Positions 1-6,209 of a stretch of DNA of 12,437 nt are shown in pieces. A program made the position numbers and the translations under genes. The stretch covers positions 1,596,744 through 1,609,180 of the forward strand of contig FN649758.1 of NCBI GenBank assembly GCA_000310025.1, in the 5' to 3' direction. The notes beneath the pieces were generated by a model. That model saw only the letters and a list, made by a program, of their open reading frames with translations, was not told where the DNA came from and did no database searches. The DNA is from Ectocarpus siliculosus (Eukaryota; Sar; Phaeophyceae; Ectocarpales; Ectocarpaceae). Each line of letters starts with the position of its first letter. The stretch's first letter is position 1.

Positions 1-553
1 GGGGGGGGGTCCGCAAGTTGGGCGTGCGTGAAAGAGAGGAGGGGGGGGGTAGGGGGTCGCTGATCCCGCACCGCCGAATCGTTTCTGAAACAGAGATTGG
101 TTGTGTGCGCTGGCAGTACGTGTGGGCCATACACGTGCACTACGAGTCGCTCGACATTCGGGCGTACGCATGCTACACGCTCTTGGGCGTATCGGACGGC
201 AGCATCCGCAGGAAAGAGACAGACGAGGTTAACACACAATCAATCAAGGAGGCAGTCACAAAACCGAGAGGGGGGGCCCGTACGCAGTGTTGGCCGGGTG
301 GGTAGCAGGTGGGTGGGACACATATCGTCCTGACCTCCTTTCCCCCCTGTCCTTTCTCACGGCAACGCTTTTTTCGTGTCTCGCGTCATGCCACCCCCGA
401 GCAACAGATCACCCCGCCTCCTGCCCCTGCGACCAAAACACAGCCACCCAAGCCCATCGACCCCCCCCCCCCGCCCGACACTAGCCTTCGCAAGTTTTTC
501 GTATTCGGGAAACATGTTGGATAAACCATACGCATACAATCGGGGAAGTTGGG
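1..553. other. No recognised gene; left edge, G- and C-rich low complexity
   Basis: This is presumably intron 3 of the HIS4 gene or flanking DNA. It has homopolymer G runs at 1-10 and 42-50, and a C-rich stretch around 455-475. No continuation of the cyclohydrolase domain (YSS, then the aspartate-rich zinc site) is visible on the minus strand. A plus-strand stretch, 117-227, could be read as a small phase-0 exon bounded by cag and gttaac, but nothing in it is recognisable. Confidence 0.4.
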
Positions 554-632
554 CTAGGGTTAGGGTTAGGGTTAGGGTCAGGGTGGTTAGGGTCAGGGTG
601 GTTAGGGTTAGGGTTAGGGTTAGGGAATAGGG
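554..632 (+). repeat. Interstitial telomere-like repeat block (TTAGGG-type)
   Basis: About thirteen GGG-containing units run head to tail. They are mostly ttaggg with variants (ctaggg, tcaggg, gtggttaggg), ending in aataggg. The two tcagggtggttaggg blocks are identical to each other, which suggests a local duplication after the repeat began to decay. The G-rich strand points right, into the window, which is opposite to what a capped left chromosome end would show. It is therefore interstitial and not a chromosome end. It lies about 80-160 bases past the last HIS4 donor, so the pre-mRNA would carry CCCTAA repeats. Confidence 0.85.
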
Positions 633-712
633 TCTGCGTGCCCCCTCCTTGTCCTATTTCCTTATAACACTGAATATCCCGCGAAGGCGGCCCCCGCCCG
701 ACCCACACCCAC

Positions 713-1096
713 CAGCCCGAGCGCGATCCCCATGGTGTCGCAGACGACGGTCGTCATCAGCCCGTCGGGCCGGTCCGTTCGAAGACACGTCAGGAACGCG
801 CTCACCGCATCCACCCCGGCTCCCGCCCCCGCCCCCGCCCCTTCCCCGCCCCCTCCCCCCCCGCCGCCCTCGCCCTCCAGTGACAGCGTAGCGGGGCACT
901 GCACGTCCACGCCGTACTCGTGGTGGAGCTTCCCGATCCCTTCTGGCGACCACCCGGTGTTGCCGCTGCTGTTGTTTTTGTCGTCGTCGGTGGTGGTGGT
1001 GGTGGCGGGGGCGGGCGCCGGGCTGCGCGTAAATACCACCTCCATGTATCCCGGGGCCCCCTCCTTCCCCCGGACGCCGCCGAGCTCCTTCAGGAC
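713..1096 (-). CDS. HIS4: HIS4 exon 3, start of phosphoribosyl-AMP cyclohydrolase domain
   Basis: This exon encodes 128 residues. The acceptor atggcag|GTC follows a pyrimidine-rich stretch (ttttccttgtcgcccg). The likely donor is CTG|gtgggt at 713/712. The exon reads VLKELGGVRGKEGAPGYMEV, then a low-complexity insert (threonines, aspartates, asparagines, serines; bases about 1003-971), then GIGKLHHEYGVDVQC, then a glycine/alanine-rich insert (bases about 874-815), then VSAFLTCLRTDRPDGLMTTV and finally IALGL. RTDRPDG (bases about 781-761) is the family hallmark. Family members continue VYSS after ALGL, so the valine probably comes from the next exon. The inserts lie where fungal HIS4 proteins have a short stretch before the TDRPDG motif. 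The frame stays open to 662, but that tail has no family character and is read as intron. Confidence 0.72.
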
Positions 1097-4000
1097 CTGC
1101 CATACACGGGCGACAAGGAAAACGGCAGCAGCAGCAGCGGCAGCGGCAGGAATAGTTGAAGCGGTGCCTGATGCAACCGTCCGCGCATTTTCACACAAGA
1201 AGCGCAGTGCGTGTGTGCCTGTCTCTACAGAGTGGTCCTAGGCTGGGCATCGATGTCTAGGTTGCGAGCGACGTAAAACCGACTCTTATGTACATGCAAC
1301 CGCCGCGCATTTTCACACAAAACGCAGTGTGTGCGCCTGTCTCTATAGGCTGGACATCGAATGTCTAGGTTGCCAGCGACGTAAAACCGACTCTCACGTA
1401 CAACCCCTCCCGTCCATCTGACCTCTACCGGCAAAGGAGGACACTCCACACGAAAGTTTCCAAGGTCGATTGCGAAAGTCGGAGGGGCGAACTGCCTCCC
1501 CTTAAGACTATCCAGGGGGTGCCTCCCCTTGGACTACAGAATGCGACACCGCTTCACAGCAGTTAAGAAGTTGAGCCATCAAACATCCAAAATCTAAGAA
1601 CTTGGCCATAAAAATAGCTGCTCCGTCAAAAAAGCTGAAGCCTACACTAAGACCTATATAATCGCCGTGAGGGGTAGGTACCCCACAGACAGACTTCCGA
1701 AACGAGCCACGGCCAAACTTATAGGTGGCGGCGTGTTCTGTATCCAAGGACTATACTTCGTCTCACCGTATCCTCCTCTACGGAAGGACCACTCTTGACG
1801 CACCCGACATCCAAGACGGATATCATTTTCCTCCCCTACCTTTAGGAAACACTCTGTGGCGCACCTGAGGAGCGGCGGCATAGGCACCCTCGAAGTCCAC
1901 CTGGACGCAGCTGACGACCGGCCTCAGGCCGTCCATTACCGTCCGGAGGGCCTCCCCTAGCCCCCCCCCCCCGGCATCCATCCGGAGGTCCCGCGCGCGG
2001 AAAGAGGCCACGAGCCGGTGCCGCGACGCCGGGAGCTGCGTTGACCAATCAGCGAGGCCTTGCACGGCGCCCGGGTCTGACACATCGAGGGCGACGATCA
2101 CGCGGCGTGCTCCCGAGTCTAGCCAGGCCACGACGGCGTCGGTCTGTTTTTTTGTTTTTCGGAAAAAAGATACATACCGCGCGGGAGAAAGGGGAGAACG
2201 GTGGTGTCGTGAATATACATATTTGGCTCTGGTTTGGACCCCCTCGTGTGCGCGGTTTCTCTACCACGTGTATGTAGGCGTATGCTTTTTTCTTTTATCT
2301 TTTTTCGCAAAAAAAAAGCGCGCGTGAGAGGGCAGGCAGGTGGCGTCGTGATACAAACCGTCTTGACTCTGGCTTCGCCCTCCTCGTCTGCGTGGCGTTT
2401 TGTTACCGCGCGTGCAGCAAGTAGGCGTGCATCTCTTGAGGCTTTGGACGAGCCACCCAGGTGTGTTGGTTAGGCCGTGCCGAACCACCGGTGAATGCGT
2501 CATCAAAGCCATCCACGAGTTGGGGTGTGGGTGTGGGTTCCGGTGTACAGTATGCAGTCCCCCCGGTCGTGTGTGGCGTGTGGTCGAAGGGGTTTGCGAC
2601 GACAGAACTGCTGTACCGTAGGTTGCGTAAGATATCACACCCCCTGGACCGATTTTCAAAAGCTCGATTACTCGGCAGGGAAAGCAGTGACGGTGCCGAA
2701 AATGGCGGAGTTGGAACACATGGCGTTTTCCTTCGGCATTCTCTTGGTGGAGGAGTAATCGAGCTTTGAAAATCGGTCCGGGGGGTGTGGTATCTTACGC
2801 AACCTACGGCATACCATATTGTATCCGACCACCTTGCCGAGACGGGGTGGGCGTCGGTATCATACGATGACGACCAACGTTCATAGCTTGGGGAGAAGGT
2901 AGGAGGGTCGTTGTGAGGCACGAGCGACAAGGGCGCGTGCGCGGGGTGCTCTCCGTTGGCTCCACACACTGATTGCGGCGCCTAAGTACGATGGGATACA
3001 CAAGGGCAGCAGAAGGGACAGTACACGACCGCGAAACTACCTTTAGACTGCTGCTGTACAATTAGCATGCGTGGATATGCGCTCACTTGGAACGGGTACG
3101 CGCTCACGTGCAAAACACCCAAGAGAGTCCGATTGTATGCATACTTGCATGTATGCATAAAGCTACCGTAACAGATTGCGAGTCATCACACCCACCCCCG
3201 TGCGGTCGTCTTTCCGCCATTTCATTTTCATCGCACAGGGGTGCGATGACTCCGGACCCTGTGCGGAGATAAAATTAAATCGATTGGCGTTTTTGATGTT
3301 TAACGCACACCCCTTTCGCGATAACTCCGGTATGTGCGGTACTTGAATAAATGTTTGCGGACGTACGGATACCACAGTTTTGTCGCGGTTGCAGGCTCGA
3401 CACGCAACGTACGCACACACACACACATCTTAGCCTCCCCCATGCCGCCTCCTCATGGGGTCCCAGTGAAACGGCATTTAGTTCATGGCATTTAGAAGTG
3501 TTTTGTGCTTTCAACCGCACTGAGACTGAGGTCTTTTCACTGGTCAGCCGGTTAGCGCGGTCGATGCTAATAATATAGACACGCACACACATCACTAGCG
3601 CAGAGGCTGCCTTTGAGAAAACACATACATGCCGCGCAGAGAAAATACGCACAGAGATGTAACCACAATCGAAGGGAATGTGTTCAAGTCTTACAAAGTA
3701 AACGGCATAACACCGGCTGGGTATGATTGTACCCTGGGCATATGTTGAGTCTACAACTGCACAATTTAACACCTTTACCGTGTGTGTATGTGTTGTGTTT
3801 TCTTCAAGGGTGCTACCACCAACACACCCGACGAACCAACTACCCAACACCTTCCTTCTACACCTGCCCAGCATAACATACGGAGAGATGGACAAGATGG
3901 CTACCAATCTGTCTCGTTGACGCTGTTACCCTCAGGGGAGATGTGTATCGCTGTGTGCTGCTCGGGAAATCGCGGAAATACAGAACCTTCGCTGTCGCTC

Positions 4001-6209
4001 GCTATGGAGTCATTTGCTAGTCTATCTTGTAGACTCTTTCCTATAGATAGAGATGGATTCGTTGGGTCATACTGATACAAAAAAATATATACTCCGGGAC
4101 TCCGGGTTTGCCGGTTGTTGTTGTTGTCTTCACATTAAAAAACCGTTCCGGTCTCCGCTCAGGGCCGGTCTTAACGAAGGAATCGGTTCTCGATTTCGAC
4201 TTTGATTATAAGAATACAAGAGTCGGATCTACCCAAATCCGGACAGAAATGGCCTGTGTGTCTTAACGGGAGATCTGCCAAATGGAAACGAATCTCTGCA
4301 GTCCGCCACGAACAACCCGAGAGGTCCGCCGCTTGCCAACTGCCAGATTGCTGTTGTGACGTTCTACTATGACGTGGCCACACCACATGGGGAGCTATCG
4401 CGCCCGAGAAGCACACACCAAACGCGTACATGGCCTCTGTGTGGTACTGACACGATGTGTATGCATGTGACACTTTTTGCCGCCAATTCGTCTGTGCATT
4501 TGAAGTTCGTCAACCCACGGGAGATTGCCCCACAGACCAACACATACATCCCACACACGTTTTTTTTCGGGACCAGATGCTGGTGATGCTCCTGGTCACG
4601 CCCCCCGCCTTGCGAATAGGACATTCTTCCTCTACTGCTCTTGCGCAACAAGGTGCCCCACCGTGGGTGTGCCTGTGCGCACTCCGTGCTGGATTAGTGT
4701 CGCGGCTTGGTGTGGCGCCTTGCCACGGCACTACTTTCTTTGCGTCAGTGCGTCACTTGCCGTCGACTGGACCGCTAATGTTCGAAGTTGGTTTCGTTTC
4801 ACCCAAATCGGGATCCGACTAAATCATTTTACCTTTTTTTTTATTCCCGATTTGGAGAGGGGGGATCCGATTATAAGTCCTAAAGATTCCACGGGTTCCA
4901 GAACTTTTAGCCAATCAACAAGAGAGTTCTTTGGATCTTGTGGTCTTATAATCAAATCGGGAAGTGAAATCGGGAACCGATTCCTTCGTTAAGACCGGCC
5001 CTCAGTACCTTCTAACCTTCTTCTGATGTCCGTTATACGGCGAAATGAAAAACGCGGCGAAATAAAAAAATCCCGTCATCCCGGCCAAACGTACAAACAA
5101 GACTTTTTTCTCAGATAGAGATGGATTCGTTGTGTCATATGAAGTACCCAGCCGGTTTTCCTCTACTCACTGAAAAGACTCCACCACATCCCCTTCGACT
5201 GTGGGTATATCTCGAATGGGTAGTCTTTCTGTGTGGGTATCTATTTTTCCTTAATTAAGAAATTAAAAAAAAACAAGTACGCGGCGGAAAACGAAAATAT
5301 TCGAAAATTCCGAACTTTCGAATTTTCCCGCCGTCGAGTACAAGATGGCATACACACGCGACACACAGCAGTCATCCGGCAGTCACGTCCGACGGTAGTT
5401 GTCTTGTCTTGTCTTTGCTTGTGTGGTTGCGTTTTCTTCCTCGTGTTTCGGTTGAGTGGACATGTGAGAGTTGCATCCACATGCATATGCATACAAGCGT
5501 CAATGGAACGGTTGTAGTACAAGTTGTATTTGCAATAGCCAAATTGAATCTCCTCCGCACAACTGCGAAGTGGTTTGCGACGGTGCCATACATTCTTTCA
5601 GCAGTGGAGCTACACAATGATAGGCCAGCACCGGCATGGTTACAGGGGATAAGGGTGTCCCGGAGTCTTTGGCGCTCAACTACATACCCGACGTAGGTTG
5701 CGAGCCACCATACCCCCGTGCGACAACTCCAGACTCCAGACGGCCCTGTTCTGAACTCAAAATTGCGCGATCATCACTCCGGACCGTGCGATGACTCCAA
5801 GTATATTTAGACAACCTACATATTTGTACCTTTCGATATCTCTTTGAAAGCTCTCAACTTCGAAACGTCCACATACACACAGCGGCACTGCATATCCATG
5901 CATGCAGCAGCAAGCAACATCGCGAACTCGTCGACGCTGGAGATGATGCCAATTTCTTCAAAACACGGCGGCAGCAACTGAAATGAGCCTCACGCTGCTT
6001 ACATTCGCGTCCCTGTCTCCTGCGAGCACGTCGAACGGCCCCACGCGGCAGGCGAACTCGCCCAGGAAGGCCTTGAAGCCAGCCACCATCCCTGCCCCTC
6101 CTCCACTAGGTAGCTGGATGACCAGCTCTGATAGGGCCGCGAGTCGGGTGGTAAGGGCATCGGCTCGAGGGGGCGATTGGCCGTCGTTGACAATCACGGG
6201 CAGGATCAT
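713..6209 (-). CDS. HIS4: HIS4-type histidine biosynthesis enzyme, N-terminal part, three exons, 3' end not in window
   Basis: Proposed join on the minus strand: 6209-6003, 2143-1865, 1096-713 (69 + 93 + 128 codons), with GT-AG introns all in phase 0. The start MILPVIV resembles yeast HIS4 (MVLPILP). The middle exon continues a barrel-like segment (VVAWLDSGARRVIVALDVS). The last exon holds the signature RTDRPDGLMTTVV followed by IALGL, which opens the phosphoribosyl-AMP cyclohydrolase domain of fungal HIS4 proteins (TDRPDGL..T.VVD...LGLVYSS). In that family the protein is trifunctional: cyclohydrolase, phosphoribosyl-ATP pyrophosphohydrolase and histidinol dehydrogenase, covering steps 2, 3 and the last two of histidine synthesis. 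The zinc-binding and catalytic residues of the cyclohydrolase and both later domains lie downstream and are absent here. No targeting peptide precedes the conserved start, so a cytosolic protein is the simplest reading. The exon chain is inferred from similarity remembered, not from a search. Confidence 0.68.
1097..1864 (-). other. HIS4: HIS4 intron 2, 768 bp
   Basis: This stretch lies between exon 2 and exon 3, with a gtgcgc donor (weak but GT) and a pyrimidine-rich acceptor region. It contains the 123-bp tandem duplication at 1173-1403 and a faint inverted match (ccttggactacagaat near 1528 against ctgtatccaagg near 1738). No further HIS4-like coding stretch was recognised inside, although a small extra exon cannot be excluded. 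Confidence 0.5.
1173..1403. repeat. Direct tandem duplication, 123-bp unit, two copies
   Basis: Copy 1 is 1173-1295 and copy 2 is 1296 to about 1403. Both open with gcaaccg..cgcgcattttcac, pass through cgcagtg, gcctgtctcta and catcga.tgtctaggttgc, and end with agcgacgtaaaaccgactct. Copy 2 is shorter through small deletions. The units differ at scattered positions, so the duplication is not brand new. It sits wholly within the proposed HIS4 intron 2 and interrupts no conserved coding. Confidence 0.85.
1865..2143 (-). CDS. HIS4: HIS4 exon 2
   Basis: This exon encodes 93 residues. The acceptor is cag|ACC (intron ends at 2144) and the chosen donor is CAG|gtgcgc (intron begins at 1864). The translation opens TDAVVAWLDSGARRVIVALD, a pattern like a beta-alpha unit of the HisA/HisF barrel relatives, and ends VVSCVQVDFEGAYAAAPQ. 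Joined in phase 0 to exon 3 it continues VLKELGGVRGK. An alternative donor, CAG|gtggac, lies 27 nt earlier in the transcript (intron would begin at 1891), so the exon end is less certain than its start. Third positions are rich in G and C, unlike the AT-richer repeats in the neighbouring intron. There is a run of four glycines (DAGGGGLGE) in the middle. Confidence 0.65.
2155..2430. repeat. Diverged tandem duplication, about 146-bp period
   Basis: Copy 1 starts at 2155 (tttttcggaaaaaaga) and copy 2 at 2301 (tttttcgcaaaaaaaa). Shared landmarks in order are: a gcgcg stretch, gagagg/gagaaagggg, ggtg.cgtcgtga, ggctctgg/ctctggcttcg, cctcgt.tgcg, ttaccgcg.gtg or taccacgtg, and gtaggcgt. The copies differ at many positions, so this is an older event than the 1173-1403 one. 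Copy 1 abuts the acceptor of HIS4 exon 2 and supplies its upstream bases. Confidence 0.7.
2616..2809. mobile_element. Short non-autonomous TIR element (MITE), copy 1
   Basis: Terminal inverted repeats of about 57 bp: the left arm starts ccgtaggttgcgtaagata and the right arm ends tatcttacgcaacctacgg. Both carry ccgattttcaaa.gctcgatt inside. The element is 194 bp, flanked by TA on the left and CA on the right, which fits a mutated TA target duplication. The interior has no coding capacity. It shares the CCGTA terminus and the gattttcaaagc box with the elements at 8849 and 10429. Confidence 0.85.
3166..3339. mobile_element. Short TIR element of the TA/CCG family, copy 2 (diverged)
   Basis: The element is 174 bp with TA on both sides (3164-3165 and 3340-3341). 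It begins ccgtaacagattgcgagtca and ends ataactccggtatgtgcgg. The left arm resembles the 10429 element (gcgagtca). The arms match each other only loosely. An internal palindromic stretch (atcgcacaggggtgcgat) and a cgcacaggg / ccctgtgcg pair add secondary structure. No coding was seen. Confidence 0.55.
3808..4076 (+). repeat. Segment X, copy 1 (inverted copy at 8313-8570)
   Basis: About 265 bp match the reverse complement of 8313-8570. The match includes the exact 39-base core that begins acacccgacgaaccaactac and runs on to ccttccttct. It also shares agcataacatacgga, gtgctgctcgggaaa, ggaaatacag, and the end motif agatagagatggattcgttg. Small indels separate the copies. In the minus direction this copy has a short frame (start ATG 3907) whose first residues are conserved in the other copy. 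Confidence 0.85.
4115..4157 (+). repeat. Segment Y, copy 1
   Basis: A gtt-repeat run followed by gtcttcacattaaaaaaccg and ttccggtct, matching 8020-8062 in the same orientation. The boundary with the nested element follows directly, so this segment is the left flank used for the empty-site comparison. Confidence 0.85.
4163..5000. mobile_element. 838-bp non-autonomous TIR element nested in the compound repeat, with target duplication CTCAG
   Basis: The left end is ggccggtcttaacgaaggaa, and the right end is its near-exact reverse complement (ttccttcgttaagaccggcc). Imperfect matching continues inward through cggttc.cgattt and gattataaga for about 70 bp. The flanks repeat CTCAG (4158-4162 and 5001-5005). 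If the true terminus is GGGCC the duplication would be TCA, as in Harbinger-type elements. The related repeat at 8062-8080 lacks the insert (tctctctacccagcacctt), which confirms insertion into a pre-existing repeat. The interior holds inner copies of cccaaatc and ggatccga motifs and no transposase-like frame, so mobilisation would depend on an enzyme from elsewhere. Confidence 0.85.
5142..5250 (+). repeat. Segment Z, copy 1 (direct repeat of 7872-7982)
   Basis: From gtacccagccggtt through ctgaaaagactccaccacat to gggtagtctttctg, the copies differ at only three positions over about 88 bp. Similarity then fades through t.att.ttcctta. This is the best conserved of the compound-repeat segments. 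Degenerate reverse copies lie at about 3665-3725 and 9079-9155. Confidence 0.9.
5279..5336. repeat. Imperfect inverted repeat, AT-rich hairpin
   Basis: The left arm (gcggcggaaaacgaaaat) pairs imperfectly with the right arm (ttcgaattttcccgccg) around an attccgaa centre. It could be a folded remnant of another short TIR element or simply a palindrome. No coding, and no target duplication found. Confidence 0.5.
5690..5818. mobile_element. Degenerate short TIR element, probable member of the TA/CCG family
   Basis: The left end, gacgtaggttgcgagccacc, and the right end, gacaacctaca, share the gtaggttg terminus of the 2616 element. The body has paired gtgcgacaactcc and gtgcgatgactcc blocks like those of the 3166 element. 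The ends are decayed and no clear target duplication remains. Confidence 0.4.
6003..6209 (-). CDS. HIS4: HIS4 exon 1 (start codon exon)
   Basis: This exon encodes 69 residues, from ATG at 6209-6207 to the donor AAT|gtaagc (intron begins at 6002). The A at -3 (aacATGA) gives a good start context. The hydrophobic beginning MILPVIVNDG, then ELVIQLPSGGGAG and a segment ending GPFDVLAGDRDAN, fit the N-terminal region of HIS4 proteins. Joined in phase 0 to exon 2 it reads without a break into TDAVVAWLDSGARR, which is the strongest reason to link exons almost 4 kb apart. The open frame continues past the donor to 5958, but that extension is not conserved-looking. A plus-strand frame over the same bases is treated as a shadow. 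Confidence 0.65.

Larger units (their letters stand above)
3640..5250. repeat. Compound repeat, copy 1 (Z inverted, X, Y, nested element, Z)
   Basis: Order on the plus strand: a degenerate reverse copy of segment Z (about 3665-3725, with tcgaagggaatgtgtt and accggctgggta), segment X (3808-4076), segment Y (4115-4157), the nested 838-bp element (4163-5000), the X-end motif again (5113-5139, agatagagatggattcgttg) and forward Z (5142-5250). Z at both outer ends in opposite orientation suggests a TIR transposon whose termini are Z, but clean ends and a target duplication were not found. Confidence 0.55.
2144..6002 (-). other. HIS4: HIS4 intron 1, about 3.9 kb, packed with repeats
   Basis: The intron is bounded by a gtaagc donor and an aacag acceptor. 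It holds, from right to left: a degenerate TA-flanked TIR element, an inverted repeat, one compound repeat copy with an 838-bp TIR element nested in it, two more short TIR elements, and a diverged tandem duplication next to the acceptor. The acceptor is odd: the 15 bases before it are almost all A (aaaaacaaaaaaacag), and the pyrimidine tract (tcttttttcc) lies further upstream. Intron status depends on the exon 1 to exon 2 link. Confidence 0.55.

Noticed and set aside
481-708. Minus frame with Asn-Pro repeats (75 codons)
   Set aside because: The NPNPNP stretch is simply CCCTAA telomere-like DNA translated. Not a protein repeat.
654-1103. A second minus-strand frame overlapping HIS4 exon 3 (149 codons)
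   Set aside because: It is rich in Arg, Gly and His from reading GC-rich simple repeats out of frame. The other minus frame carries the TDRPDG signature.
732-1241. Plus-strand frame of 169 codons opposite HIS4 exon 3
   Set aside because: Its Pro, Ser and Val runs are the complement of the glycine and threonine tracts. No motif, and the opposite strand has family-level similarity.
3134-3160. Near-palindrome of tgcata units
   Set aside because: Short alternating sequence of this kind occurs often in AT-rich DNA and no element or protein site can be tied to it.
3414-3427. (CA)7 tract
   Set aside because: Too short to be informative; one of several CA or TG runs in the window.
4525-4992. 155-codon frame inside the 838-bp element as a transposase
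   Set aside because: It has no DDE/D-type spacing or zinc-finger pattern that I can see, and it runs out through the terminal inverted repeat, so it is chance coding in a non-autonomous element.
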